This document shows positions 1 through 8,069 of a stretch of DNA of 47,135 bases, in pieces; within the stretch, counting starts at the first letter, position 1, and every line of letters begins with the position of its first letter. A program made the translations under genes and the position numbers. The notes under the pieces are model-generated. The model was not told the DNA's origin. It made no database searches and saw only the letters and a list, made by a program, of their open reading frames with translations. Where the stretch lies: the NCBI GenBank assembly GCA_003506895.1, contig DNXO01000042.1, positions 30,948 to 78,082 of the forward strand, given 5' to 3'. Source of the stretch: Acetobacteraceae bacterium (GTDB taxonomy: Bacteria; Pseudomonadota; Alphaproteobacteria; Acetobacterales; Acetobacteraceae).

Positions 1-1020
1 GAGGACAACCGCAACGTCGCCCGCATGGCTGTGCTGCTCGCCGGCCTGCCGACCGCCGTTTCCGGCTCCACCATCAACCGCCTGTGCGGCTCTGGCCTTG
101 ACGCCGTGGGCAGCGCCGCCCGCGCGATCCGGGCGGGCGACGCCCACCTGATGCTGGCCGGCGGGGTCGAGAGCATGACCCGGGCGCCGTTCGTGATGGG
201 CAAGGCGACCGAGGCATTCTCGCGCTCCGCTGAAATCTACGACACCACCATCGGCTGGCGCTTCGTCAACAAGCTGATGCAGAAGGCTTATGGCACCGAT
301 TCCATGCCGGAAACCGGCGAGAACGTGGCCGAGGAATTCCAGATCTCCCGCGCCGACCAGGACAAGTTCGCCTACACCAGCCAGATGCGCGCCAAGAAGG
401 CGCAGGACAGCGGGTTCTTCGCCAAGGAGATCACCCCCGTCACCATCAAGGGCCGCAAGGGCGACACGGTCGTGGAGCACGACGAACACCTGCGCCCGGA
501 CACGACGATGGAGATGCTGGCGAAGCTCAAGACACCGTTCCGCGACCCTGGCACGGTGACCGCCGGCAACGCCTCGGGCGTGAATGACGGGTCGGCGGCG
601 TTGATCCTGGCGTCCGAGGAAGGTGCGAAGCGCCACGGCCTGACACCCCGCGCGCGCGTCGTGGCGATGGCCACCGCCGGCGTGCCGCCGCGCATCATGG
701 GCATCGGCCCCGCCCCCGCGGTGCAGAAACTGCTGGCGAAGACCGGCCTGTCGATCGGCGATATCGACATCATCGAACTGAATGAGGCGTTCGCCAGCCA
801 GGGGATCGCGGTTCTGCGTCAGCTCGGGCTTTCCGAGGGCGCGGACCACGTCAATCCGCATGGGGGCGCCATCGCGCTGGGCCATCCCCTGGGCATGTCC
901 GGCGCCCGTCTGGCGATGACAGCAGTGAACGCAATGGAAACCCTGGGGCAGAAGCGCGCCATCGCCACGATGTGCATCGGCGTCGGCCAGGGCATCGCCG
1001 CCCTGATCGAGCGGGTCTGA
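1..1020 (+). CDS. pcaF: 3-oxoadipyl-CoA / acetyl-CoA C-acyltransferase (thiolase), 5' end missing
   Basis: This is a thiolase that cleaves 3-oxoacyl-CoA with CoA. Its N-terminus is cut by the window edge; 339 residues are visible and about 60 are missing. The opening residues EDNRNVAR and the nucleophile context NRLCGSGLDA (Cys at nt 85-87) match the 3-oxoadipyl-CoA thiolase branch (PcaF/PaaJ). The C-terminal catalytic motifs NPHGGAIALGHP (His) and MCIGVGQG (Cys) are intact. PcaF performs the last step of the beta-ketoadipate pathway, giving succinyl-CoA and acetyl-CoA. No other pca or paa gene is in the window, so a general acetyl-CoA acetyltransferase cannot be excluded. The thiolase fold is certain; the substrate is inferred from the motif match. 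Confidence 0.85.
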   Translation, partial: EDNRNVARMAVLLAGLPTAVSGSTINRLCGSGLDAVGSAARAIRAGDAHLMLAGGVESMTRAPFVMGKATEAFSRSAEIYDTTIGWRFVNKLMQKAYGTDSMPETGENVAEEFQISRADQDKFAYTSQMRAKKAQDSGFFAKEITPVTIKGRKGDTVVEHDEHLRPDTTMEMLAKLKTPFRDPGTVTAGNASGVNDGSAALILASEEGAKRHGLTPRARVVAMATAGVPPRIMGIGPAPAVQKLLAKTGLSIGDIDIIELNEAFASQGIAVLRQLGLSEGADHVNPHGGAIALGHPLGMSGARLAMTAVNAMETLGQKRAIATMCIGVGQGIAALIERV

Positions 1021-1032
1021 TCCGGCAGCGGG

Positions 1033-1401
1033 ATGCTTCTTAGCCTCGGCCTGATCCTGCTTTGCCAGTTGGTCGGGGAGGCGATCGCCCACGGCACCGG
1101 AATCGCGGTGCCAGGGCCGGTGATCGGCTTGGTCCTGTGCGTGCTGCTGTTGCTCGCGCGGGACCGGCTGGGCCGCCGCGTCCCGGTGGAACTGGCTGAC
1201 GGCACGTTCGAGCAAACCGGCCGAGGCATCCTGTCCCACCTGTCGCTGATGTTCATCCCCGCCGGCGTCGGGGTTATTCAGCGGTTCGACGTGCTGGCCG
1301 GCAACGCGTTGGCCATCACCGCCGCACTGGTGGTTTCAACCGTATTGAGCCTGGCGGTCACCGCCTGGGTGTTCAGCGTCGTGGCTGGGCGCGCGGAGTG
1401 A
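1033..1401 (+). CDS. lrgA: LrgA/CidA family membrane protein
   Basis: A 122-residue, very hydrophobic protein with about four membrane segments, including the typical GTGIAVPGPVIGLVLCVLLL stretch and the loop HLSLMFIPAGVGV of the LrgA/CidA holin-like family. These proteins work in the inner membrane with an LrgB partner. The family has been described as holin/antiholin-like and, in some Gram-positive bacteria, as part of a pyruvate transporter. The gene starts 12 bp after the thiolase stop and its TGA overlaps the GTG start of lrgB, so all three may be cotranscribed. No strong ribosome binding site is visible ahead of the ATG. Confidence 0.85.
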   Translation: MLLSLGLILLCQLVGEAIAHGTGIAVPGPVIGLVLCVLLLLARDRLGRRVPVELADGTFEQTGRGILSHLSLMFIPAGVGVIQRFDVLAGNALAITAALVVSTVLSLAVTAWVFSVVAGRAE

Positions 1402-2105
1402 ATAACGATGTCTTCGCGCTTTGGGTTTACCTCGCACGGACGCCGCTGCTTTGGCTGACCGTCACCATCCTGGCGTATTGCCTGTGCGACCGGATCTCGG
1501 CCGCGTTGCACCGGACACCCCTGGCCAATCCGGTACTGATGTCGATGTGCCTGGTGGGCGTTCTGGTGCGCGTATCCGGAACTCCGTACGCCACCTACTT
1601 CGACGGCGCGCAGTTCATCCATTTCCTGCTCGGTCCAGCGACCGTGGCGCTTGGCATTCCGCTTTATCAGAACCGCCAACTGGTGATGCGGGCGATCCTG
1701 CCGATGCTGTGCGCTTTGGTGGCGGGCTCTCTGACCGCGTTGGTTTCGGCGGTGGCGATTGCGCGGCTGCTGGGCGCCGCGCCGTCGATCGTCACGTCGA
1801 TCGCACCTAAATCGGTGACGGCGGCGGTGGCCATGGGCATATCCGGACGGCTTGGCGGCGATCCCGGACTGACCGCCGTGCTGGTGATCCTGACCGGCAT
1901 CCTCGGTGCAATCGTGGTAACGCCGCTGATGAACCGGCTTCGCATCACCGACAAGCGCGCCCGCGGTTTCGCCGCCGGACTTGCGGCACATGGGATCGGA
2001 ACCGCGCGGGCGTTTCAGGTCAATCCCCTCGCCGGCACGTTCGCGGGCATCGCGATGGGGCTGAATGCCCTGTTGACCGCAATTGTTTTGCCGCTGCTAC
2101 TGTAA
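1398..2105 (+). CDS. lrgB: LrgB family inner-membrane protein
   Basis: A 235-residue polytopic protein with six to seven predicted hydrophobic segments. The LrgB hallmarks are visible: FLLGPATVALGIPLY in the first half, SIAPKSVTAAVAM in the middle and GLAAHGIGTARAF near the C-terminus. LrgB acts together with LrgA; proposed roles are control of murein hydrolase export or small organic acid transport. The start is a GTG overlapping the lrgA stop (GTGA), which indicates translational coupling. The 3' end faces the minus-strand sensor gene with only 5 bp between the stops. Confidence 0.9.
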   Translation: MNNDVFALWVYLARTPLLWLTVTILAYCLCDRISAALHRTPLANPVLMSMCLVGVLVRVSGTPYATYFDGAQFIHFLLGPATVALGIPLYQNRQLVMRAILPMLCALVAGSLTALVSAVAIARLLGAAPSIVTSIAPKSVTAAVAMGISGRLGGDPGLTAVLVILTGILGAIVVTPLMNRLRITDKRARGFAAGLAAHGIGTARAFQVNPLAGTFAGIAMGLNALLTAIVLPLLL

Positions 2106-2110
2106 CGACA

Positions 2111-3700
2111 CTACCACTCGATTTGCGCCTGCGCGGTGACGACCGGTTCGGAAGCGGCGGGTTCATCAATCTCGGTCGATTGCGGCGGGGGCGGTGCGGG
2201 CTCCCAACGTACCAGGCCGTTCAGCAGAAGGATGAAACCCCCTTCGGCGATCGGCAGCCCACGCAACATCAACGTCTCGCCATCCGGGCCGGGCTGGGGC
2301 AAACCTTGCGCGTCGCCTGTTCGCAGGATGCCAATACGACGAGCGATCTCCAGTTCAGGCTGCGTCACCGCGTCGAACAAACCGGACGCGGCCTGACGGC
2401 GCAGCATGGTATCCAGCGGCATATCCTGCCCGACTTCGATGCCGATTCCGCGGAAAAACGGATGGTTCCACTGCACCAACCGAAGGCCCGAGTCGAACAG
2501 GGCCATACCGTCCGTCGTACCGTCCAGCACTGCCTGCAACCGCGCGGCGTTCAATGCGGCGCGGGCCTTCAGGCTTATCTCTTCGCCACGCAACCGTTCC
2601 AATTCATTTTTGTTACGCTTAAAGATCCGCTTCTGCCGCTTATTGTCGCGGAGCTTGTAAACGCCACCCAGTACGACGCCGCCGATGACGAGAACCAGCG
2701 CGGAGGCCAATAGCGCCAGCGCGTGGGAACCGGCCGCGAGACTGGCCGCTGGTGCCATCACCTCGTCCCAGTTCGCGGCGACAATGACCGCCATGTCCCG
2801 CTTGGGAACACGGTGAAAAGCGTGCAGGCGCTGCACGTCATCCATCGCGCTGGCGCCCAGCCAGGAACCGGCGTCGGACCGGGTGATAGCCTCAAAAAAG
2901 GTGGATTTCGAAAGATCGATCTTCGGCCGCCGAGCGGCGGGTCCGACGACGGCCTGGACGATACCGCGCCTGGTATCGACCAGTGCGACGAGCGGGTTAT
3001 AGCCAAGCGCCGCATCGGCAAACAGCTTCGGCAGTTCAGCGGATCGATAGGAGGCGCCGACCAGCCAGTTCTTCGGGTGATCCAAAGGCCGGACGATGTA
3101 CATCAGAAACTGACGTGCATCGATCGGCGCGCCATCAGCGTCGCCCTGCAGCAGCAACGAGTCCCGCTTCTTCGCGCCGTCGCTTTGATACTGTTCCAGG
3201 GAGCCATGCGGGAACGTGACATAAGCCGCGCCCACCCCCTGCCCGACCGCTTTCGGCAAGATATCCTGACGAATGATATGTTGTTCGTCGGCAATGAACA
3301 TGTCGTCCGCCACCGACAGCAGGGCGGGGAACTGCTTTTGCCATTTCTCCAGGTTCACCGAATCACTGTCGGCCTTCCATGCGTCCTGGACAATCGAAAG
3401 GCTCTGGTCGATCAGCATCAGCTCATGGGAGATGGTTTCGGCGATCGTCGCGGCCTGTCCTATCAAGACCTGCTCCGCCCGGTCGCGGATTTCCATATCC
3501 TGTTCTTGCACTGCCCGGGCGGTCACGATCCAGATCAGTGCGATCAGCGCGATGGCCACGATCGACACCGCGCCGCCAGCGGCCAGTTCGACTTTACCGA
3601 CGCTTGATGCTCGGACGGATTCGACGGGGACGAGTTGCGAGGGCTTGAAGCGCGCCGAGGTAGATCCGGTTCGCCGCCGCCGCTTGAATTTGTCGCTCAT
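2111..3700 (-). CDS. Membrane Cache-PAS sensor protein lacking an output domain
   Basis: A protein of 529 residues. From the N-terminus it shows a basic cytoplasmic stretch, a transmembrane helix (about residues 39-62), a long extracytoplasmic region resembling a double-Cache sensor (about 65-320), a second transmembrane helix (about 330-355), a charged linker predicted to be coiled (KRQKRIFKRNKNELERL) and one PAS domain (about 385-480). The PAS part contains ARLQAVLDGTTDGMALFD, typical of PAS-7-like sensors. No histidine kinase, GGDEF, EAL or methyl-accepting domain follows; the protein ends in a Pro/Glu-rich tail. The ATG encoding MSDKF was preferred to a GTG 33 bp upstream. It may signal to an unlinked partner or be the sensor half of a split kinase. 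The ligand is unknown. Confidence 0.75.
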   Translation of the reverse strand: MSDKFKRRRRTGSTSARFKPSQLVPVESVRASSVGKVELAAGGAVSIVAIALIALIWIVTARAVQEQDMEIRDRAEQVLIGQAATIAETISHELMLIDQSLSIVQDAWKADSDSVNLEKWQKQFPALLSVADDMFIADEQHIIRQDILPKAVGQGVGAAYVTFPHGSLEQYQSDGAKKRDSLLLQGDADGAPIDARQFLMYIVRPLDHPKNWLVGASYRSAELPKLFADAALGYNPLVALVDTRRGIVQAVVGPAARRPKIDLSKSTFFEAITRSDAGSWLGASAMDDVQRLHAFHRVPKRDMAVIVAANWDEVMAPAASLAAGSHALALLASALVLVIGGVVLGGVYKLRDNKRQKRIFKRNKNELERLRGEEISLKARAALNAARLQAVLDGTTDGMALFDSGLRLVQWNHPFFRGIGIEVGQDMPLDTMLRRQAASGLFDAVTQPELEIARRIGILRTGDAQGLPQPGPDGETLMLRGLPIAEGGFILLLNGLVRWEPAPPPPQSTEIDEPAASEPVVTAQAQIEW

Positions 3701-3918
3701 GCTATTGCCGCACCACGTTCCTAAGCTGGCCACTCATCCCGAGCGATGCGGCGATAGGGCCGCGGAACGCGGGCACCTGCCGGTTTGGGCGCTCGGAGAG
3801 CATAAACCTAACGGCTCGCGCAATCGCGAGCAATCTTTCTCGTGGGAGAACAACCTCCGGATGAAGGTGCTTCACCCTATTGACGGGACTTAATCGCCGG
3901 CGCCGGCAACGCGGCGCC

Positions 3919-3947
3919 TTGACGTCGTGGTATACAAAATACAACAT
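3919..3947 (+). promoter_or_regulatory. Candidate promoter with overlapping GntR-type operator
   Basis: TTGACG at 3919-3924 could be a -35 box, with a weak -10 around 3940-3947. Within it lies GGTATACAAAATACAACA (3929-3946), which contains the palindromic GTATAC core and a second partly matching half, TTGTAT on the other strand. FCD-type GntR regulators commonly bind palindromes with a GTATAC core, so this is a plausible autoregulatory site for the gene that follows. The spacing to the start codon (about 30 bp) fits. The 275-bp stretch 3701-3975 shows no other recognisable feature. Confidence 0.45.
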
Positions 3948-3975
3948 AGGGCGGATCCAGGAGGAACGGAAAAGG

Positions 3976-4716
3976 GTGCCTCAAACCCAGCCGCGTCTAC
4001 GCATCGAACCGCTCGATATCGGCCTCGGCTTGCGAAAGCAGGCCTGCGAGGCGATCAAGCGCGCGATCACCGAAATGGATATCTACGGCCGTGTGGACGA
4101 AATCCGCCTGGATGAGCGCCAGCTCTGCGAAGACCTGGGCGTCAGCCGCACGCCAATCCGCGAGGCCTTGTCCGTGCTGGAACAGGAAGGTTTCGTCCGC
4201 ACCATTCCCCGCCGCGGCATCGTCGTGGTGCGTAAGACCAAGCGCGAGATCGTGGAGATGATCACCGTCTGGGCCGCGATCGAAAGCATGGCCGCGCGGA
4301 TCGCGGCAACCTCGGCCTCGGCCGAGGACATCGCCGGACTGACAACGCTGATGGACGCGTTCGAGGAAGATCCGACCGGCGATCTGACGGAGTATTCCGA
4401 CGCCAACATGGCGTTTCACAAAGCGATCATTCGGTTGGGCGATATCGAACTGATGTCCAGCCTGACGGATACCCTGTTCATCCACATGCGCGCCGTTCGC
4501 GCCGTGACCATGACCCAGGATAACCGCGCGCACCGATCGGTGGCGGATCACCGGGCGATCATCGCCGCGTTGCGGGCGCGCGACCCGGACGGCGCGGAAC
4601 GCCTGGTGCGCGATCATACCCTCGGGCTCGCCGCGCACGTCGAACGCCACGGCGACTTTCTCGACACCGGCGCATCGCCAAGAATTTTCAAACCTAGCGT
4701 TTTGGGAGAACAGTAG
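3976..4716 (+). CDS. GntR family regulator, FadR/FCD subfamily, of the oxalate operon
   Basis: A protein of 246 residues with an N-terminal winged helix-turn-helix (about 12-80; ERQLCEDLGVSRTPIREAL is the recognition region) and a helical FCD ligand domain (about 90-215). The metal-site residues of FCD proteins are present in DANMAFHKAI and in the later His of DHRAII. The GTG start was chosen because AGGAGG at 3959-3964 sits 11 nt upstream; longer in-frame starts run into the promoter. The stop lies 2 bp before the oxalyl-CoA decarboxylase ATG, so the regulator is cotranscribed with the genes it probably controls. The effector is likely oxalate or a CoA ester (inference). Confidence 0.85.
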   Translation: MPQTQPRLRIEPLDIGLGLRKQACEAIKRAITEMDIYGRVDEIRLDERQLCEDLGVSRTPIREALSVLEQEGFVRTIPRRGIVVVRKTKREIVEMITVWAAIESMAARIAATSASAEDIAGLTTLMDAFEEDPTGDLTEYSDANMAFHKAIIRLGDIELMSSLTDTLFIHMRAVRAVTMTQDNRAHRSVADHRAIIAALRARDPDGAERLVRDHTLGLAAHVERHGDFLDTGASPRIFKPSVLGEQ

Positions 4717-4718
4717 AA

Positions 4719-6452
4719 ATGTCGGCAACACCCCAGCAGAATGGCGCCGAGTCCGAAGCCGAACTGACCGACGGATTCCACTTGGTCATCGACGCGCTGA
4801 TGCTGAACGGCATCGAGACGATCTATGGCGTGCCGGGCATCCCGATCACTGATCTCGGCCGTTTGGCGCAGGCCTCGGGGATGCGGGTGATCTCGTTCCG
4901 CCACGAGCAGAACGCCGGCAACGCGGCGGCGATCGCAGGTTTCCTGACAAAGTCGCCGGGCGTGTGCCTTACGGTCTCGGCGCCGGGCTTCCTGAACGGC
5001 CTGGTCGCGCTGGCCAATGCGACGACGAACTGCTTTCCGATGATCCTGATCAGCGGGTCTTCCGAACGCGAGATCGTTGACCTGCAGCAGGGCGACTATG
5101 AGGAGATGGACCAGCTCGCCATCGCCAAGCCACTGTGCAAGGCGGCGTTCCGCGTGCTGCATGCGGCCGATATCGGCATCGGCATCGCGCGGGCGATCCG
5201 AGCGGCGGTTTCGGGCCGGCCGGGCGGGGTGTATCTGGATTTGCCGGGCAAGCTGTTCGGCCAGGTGATGGACGCCGAGGCCGGGCGCCGCTCGCTGGTG
5301 AAGGTGATCGATCCGGCACCGGCGCAGATCCCGGCACCCACCGCGGTCGAGCGTGCGCTGGATGTGCTGCGTGGCGCCAAGCGTCCGTTGATCATCCTCG
5401 GCAAGGGCGCCGCCTATGCCCAGGCCGACGACGACATCCGCGCCTTGGTCGAGAAAAGCGGCATCCCATACATCCCGATGAGCATGGCCAAGGGCCTGCT
5501 GCCCGACACGCATCCGCAATGCGCCGCCGCCGCGCGTTCCACCGTCCTCCAGGACAGCGACGTCGTCCTCATGATCGGCGCTCGGCTCAACTGGCTGCTC
5601 AGTCACGGCAAGGGCAAGCAGTGGGGGCCGCCGGGATCGAAGAAGTTCATCCAGATCGACATCGAGCCGCGCGAGATGGACAGCAATGTGGAGATCGCAG
5701 CACCTCTGGTGGGCGATATCGGCTCCTGCGTGACCGCCCTGCTGCGTGGCATGGGAGACGATTGGGCACATCCGTCGTCGGAATGGACAGGGGCGATCAA
5801 CGCCAAGAAGGAAACCAACATCGCCCGGATGGCGACCCGTCTGGGTAAGAACTCGATCCCGATGGACTACCACTCCGCGCTGCGCGTTCTGCGCGACGTG
5901 ATCAAGGAACGGCCGGATGCGATCCTGGTGAACGAGGGTGCGAACACGCTGGATCAGGCGCGTGGCGTGATCGACATGTATCAGCCGCGCAAGCGCCTGG
6001 ATGTCGGCACCTGGGGCGTGATGGGCATCGGCATGGGTTTCGCCGCGGCCGCGACGATCGAGACCGGCAAGCCGGTACTGGCCATCGTGGGCGACAGCGC
6101 GTTCGGATTCTCCGGAATGGAGGTCGAAACGATCTGCCGCTACAACCTTCCGGTCTGCGTCGTCGTGTTCAACAACGACGGCATCTATCGCGGCGATGGC
6201 GTCAACCTAAGCGGCGGCACCGACCCGGCCACCACCGCATTCGTCAAGGGCGCCCGCTACGACAAGATGATGGAGGCTTTTGGCGGGGTTGGCGTCCATG
6301 CAACCACGCCGGACGAACTGAAACGTGCGGTCGATGCGGCCATGGAGTCCGGCAAACCCACACTGATCAACGCTGCGATCGACCCGGCGGCGGGCAGCGA
6401 AAGCGGCAACATCGGCAATCTCAACCCCAAAAGCGCCCTGGCGAAAAAGTGA
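4719..6452 (+). CDS. oxc: Oxalyl-CoA decarboxylase
   Basis: A thiamine-diphosphate enzyme of 577 residues that converts oxalyl-CoA to formyl-CoA and CO2 in the cytoplasm. The N-terminal part is strikingly close to Oxalobacter Oxc: ELTDGFH, GIPITDL, FRHEQNAGNAA (catalytic Glu63), VSAPGFLNG, SGSSEREIVDLQQGDYEE (Tyr127 of the active site). The ThDP/Mg motif begins with GDSAFGFSGMEVE at about residue 458 and ends with FNNDGIYRG. The length is normal for the family. A GGGAG ribosome binding site overlaps the end of the upstream regulator gene. Together with the next gene it makes the complete two-enzyme oxalate catabolic cycle. Confidence 0.96.
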   Translation: MSATPQQNGAESEAELTDGFHLVIDALMLNGIETIYGVPGIPITDLGRLAQASGMRVISFRHEQNAGNAAAIAGFLTKSPGVCLTVSAPGFLNGLVALANATTNCFPMILISGSSEREIVDLQQGDYEEMDQLAIAKPLCKAAFRVLHAADIGIGIARAIRAAVSGRPGGVYLDLPGKLFGQVMDAEAGRRSLVKVIDPAPAQIPAPTAVERALDVLRGAKRPLIILGKGAAYAQADDDIRALVEKSGIPYIPMSMAKGLLPDTHPQCAAAARSTVLQDSDVVLMIGARLNWLLSHGKGKQWGPPGSKKFIQIDIEPREMDSNVEIAAPLVGDIGSCVTALLRGMGDDWAHPSSEWTGAINAKKETNIARMATRLGKNSIPMDYHSALRVLRDVIKERPDAILVNEGANTLDQARGVIDMYQPRKRLDVGTWGVMGIGMGFAAAATIETGKPVLAIVGDSAFGFSGMEVETICRYNLPVCVVVFNNDGIYRGDGVNLSGGTDPATTAFVKGARYDKMMEAFGGVGVHATTPDELKRAVDAAMESGKPTLINAAIDPAAGSESGNIGNLNPKSALAKK

Positions 6453-6462
6453 GGCACAGACA

Positions 6463-7731
6463 ATGAAAGCACTCGACGGCGTCAAAATTCTCGACTTCAC
6501 CCATGTCCAGTCCGGCCCGACCTGCACGCAGTTGCTGGCATGGTTCGGCGCGGACGTGATCAAGGTGGAACGTCCCGGTTCGGGGGACATCACCCGTGGT
6601 CAGCTACAGGACATAAAGGGTGTGGACAGCCTGTATTTTACCATGCTGAACCACAACAAGCGGTCCATCACCATCGACGGCCGCGACAAGCACGGCAAGG
6701 CGGTGCTGGAAGAGCTGGTGAAGACCTGCGACGTAATGGTGGAAAACTTCGCCCCCGGCGCGCTGGATCGCATGGGCTTCACGTGGGACCGCATTCAGCA
6801 GCTCAACCCGCGCATGATCCTGGCCTCGATCAAGGGTTTCGGCCCCGGCCCGTACGAGGACTGCAAGGTGTATGAGAACGTCGCGCAATGCGCCGGCGGT
6901 GCGGCCTCCACCACCGGGTTCGACGATGGGCCGCCGCTGGTCACGGGCGCGCAGATCGGCGATTCCGGCACCGGCCTGCACCTGGCCCTGGGCATCGTCG
7001 CCGCCTTGTTCCAGCGCAACACCACCGGCCGCGGCCAGAAGGTGGATGTGGCGATGCAGGACGGCGTGCTGAACCTGTGCCGCGTCAAGCTGCGCGACCA
7101 GCAGCGGCTGGCGCACGGCCCGCTGACCGAATATCCGCAATATCCGGACGGCACGTTCGGTGAGGCTGTGCCGCGCGCCGGCAACGCGTCCGGTGGCGGT
7201 CAGCCGGGTTGGATCCTGAAGTGTAAGGGCTGGGAGACCGACCCGAACGCCTATATCTACTTCATCGCCCAGGCGCCGGTCTGGGGTGCCATCTGCGACG
7301 TGATCGGCAAGCCGGACTGGAAGACCGATCCGGAATACGCCAAGCCGCCCGCCCGCCTGCCGAAGCTGAAGTCGATCTTCGACACCATCGAGGCGTGGAC
7401 CATGACCAAGACCAAGTTCGAGGCCATGGATATCCTGAACAAGTACGACATCCCCTGCGGCCCGATCTTGTCGATGAAGGAAATCGCCGAGGAGAAGTCG
7501 CTACGCGCCACCGGCACGGTGGTCGAGGTCGATCACCCGACGCGCGGCAAATATCTGTCGGTCGGCAACCCGATCAAGCTGTCGGACAGCCCTTCGGAGG
7601 TGAAGCGCTCGCCGTTGCTCGGTGAACATACGGCCGAGATTCTGCAAGAGGTGCTCGGCTTCGACGCGGCGAAAGCGGCCGAGTATATGGCGTCGCCAGG
7701 ATTGGGCGGGCCAGCCGCGGCGGCGGAGTAA
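6463..7731 (+). CDS. frc: Formyl-CoA:oxalate CoA-transferase
   Basis: A class III CoA-transferase of 422 residues that moves CoA from formyl-CoA to oxalate, giving oxalyl-CoA for the preceding decarboxylase. The opening MKALDGVKILDFTHVQSGPT and the segment WFGADVIKVERPG are typical of Frc. The catalytic Asp is Asp167 in GAQIGDSGTG, and the glycine loop over the active site is seen in GNASGGGQPG. The gene starts 10 bp after oxc, in the same operon. No oxalate:formate antiporter (OxlT) or formate dehydrogenase is present nearby, so uptake and formate disposal must be encoded elsewhere. Confidence 0.96.
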   Translation: MKALDGVKILDFTHVQSGPTCTQLLAWFGADVIKVERPGSGDITRGQLQDIKGVDSLYFTMLNHNKRSITIDGRDKHGKAVLEELVKTCDVMVENFAPGALDRMGFTWDRIQQLNPRMILASIKGFGPGPYEDCKVYENVAQCAGGAASTTGFDDGPPLVTGAQIGDSGTGLHLALGIVAALFQRNTTGRGQKVDVAMQDGVLNLCRVKLRDQQRLAHGPLTEYPQYPDGTFGEAVPRAGNASGGGQPGWILKCKGWETDPNAYIYFIAQAPVWGAICDVIGKPDWKTDPEYAKPPARLPKLKSIFDTIEAWTMTKTKFEAMDILNKYDIPCGPILSMKEIAEEKSLRATGTVVEVDHPTRGKYLSVGNPIKLSDSPSEVKRSPLLGEHTAEILQEVLGFDAAKAAEYMASPGLGGPAAAAE

Positions 7732-7739
7732 CCTTTGGC

Positions 7740-7774
7740 CCGGGCCGTCCCCGGTGGAATCCAGGACGGCCCGG
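7740..7774 (+). terminator. Hairpin terminator after frc
   Basis: A perfect 11-bp inverted repeat, CCGGGCCGTCC (7740-7750) and GGACGGCCCGG (7764-7774), with a 13-nt loop, begins 8 bp after the frc stop. No T-tract follows, so it may be a weak intrinsic terminator or a 3'-end stabiliser for the oxalate operon mRNA. Confidence 0.6.
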
Positions 7775-7923
7775 CAACCTCCGCCTACAACCTTCGGGTA
7801 AGGTTTTTTGCCGCCGGATTTGCGACATGTGTCGTGCCACGATGTGGCGCGGCCATGGCACATGAGGCGAAACCCGACTTGAAAACCGACACCCGGTTGC
7901 CCTGACACAATCGCCGCGCATCC

Positions 7924-7952
7924 TTGACTTTTATCCCGGTACTACCGATACC
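7924..7952 (+). promoter_or_regulatory. Candidate sigma-70 type promoter for the helicase-gcdH operon
   Basis: TTGACT (7924-7929) is followed after 17 bp by GATACC (7947-7952), a fair match to housekeeping promoters. Transcription from here would give a leader of about 110 nt. Confidence 0.4.
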
Positions 7953-8069
7953 CCGCCGCAGCGCGCGGGCGGATGCTGGGCACCTCGCGTGCTCGGTTTA
8001 CGCTTTGCTGTCCGGTGCGCCTGCCGCACGTCGCGGTCAGGCGCTGAATGAGCAACCTAAATCGCACCC

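Larger units (their letters stand above)
7732..8069. other. Intergenic region between frc and the RNA helicase gene
   Basis: This 338-bp gap has no credible gene. It contains a terminator-like hairpin right after frc (7740-7774) and a promoter-like pair at 7924-7952, leaving a leader of more than 100 nt before the helicase. Long leaders are common in cold-responsive helicase mRNAs; no known riboswitch was recognised. Confidence 0.6.
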
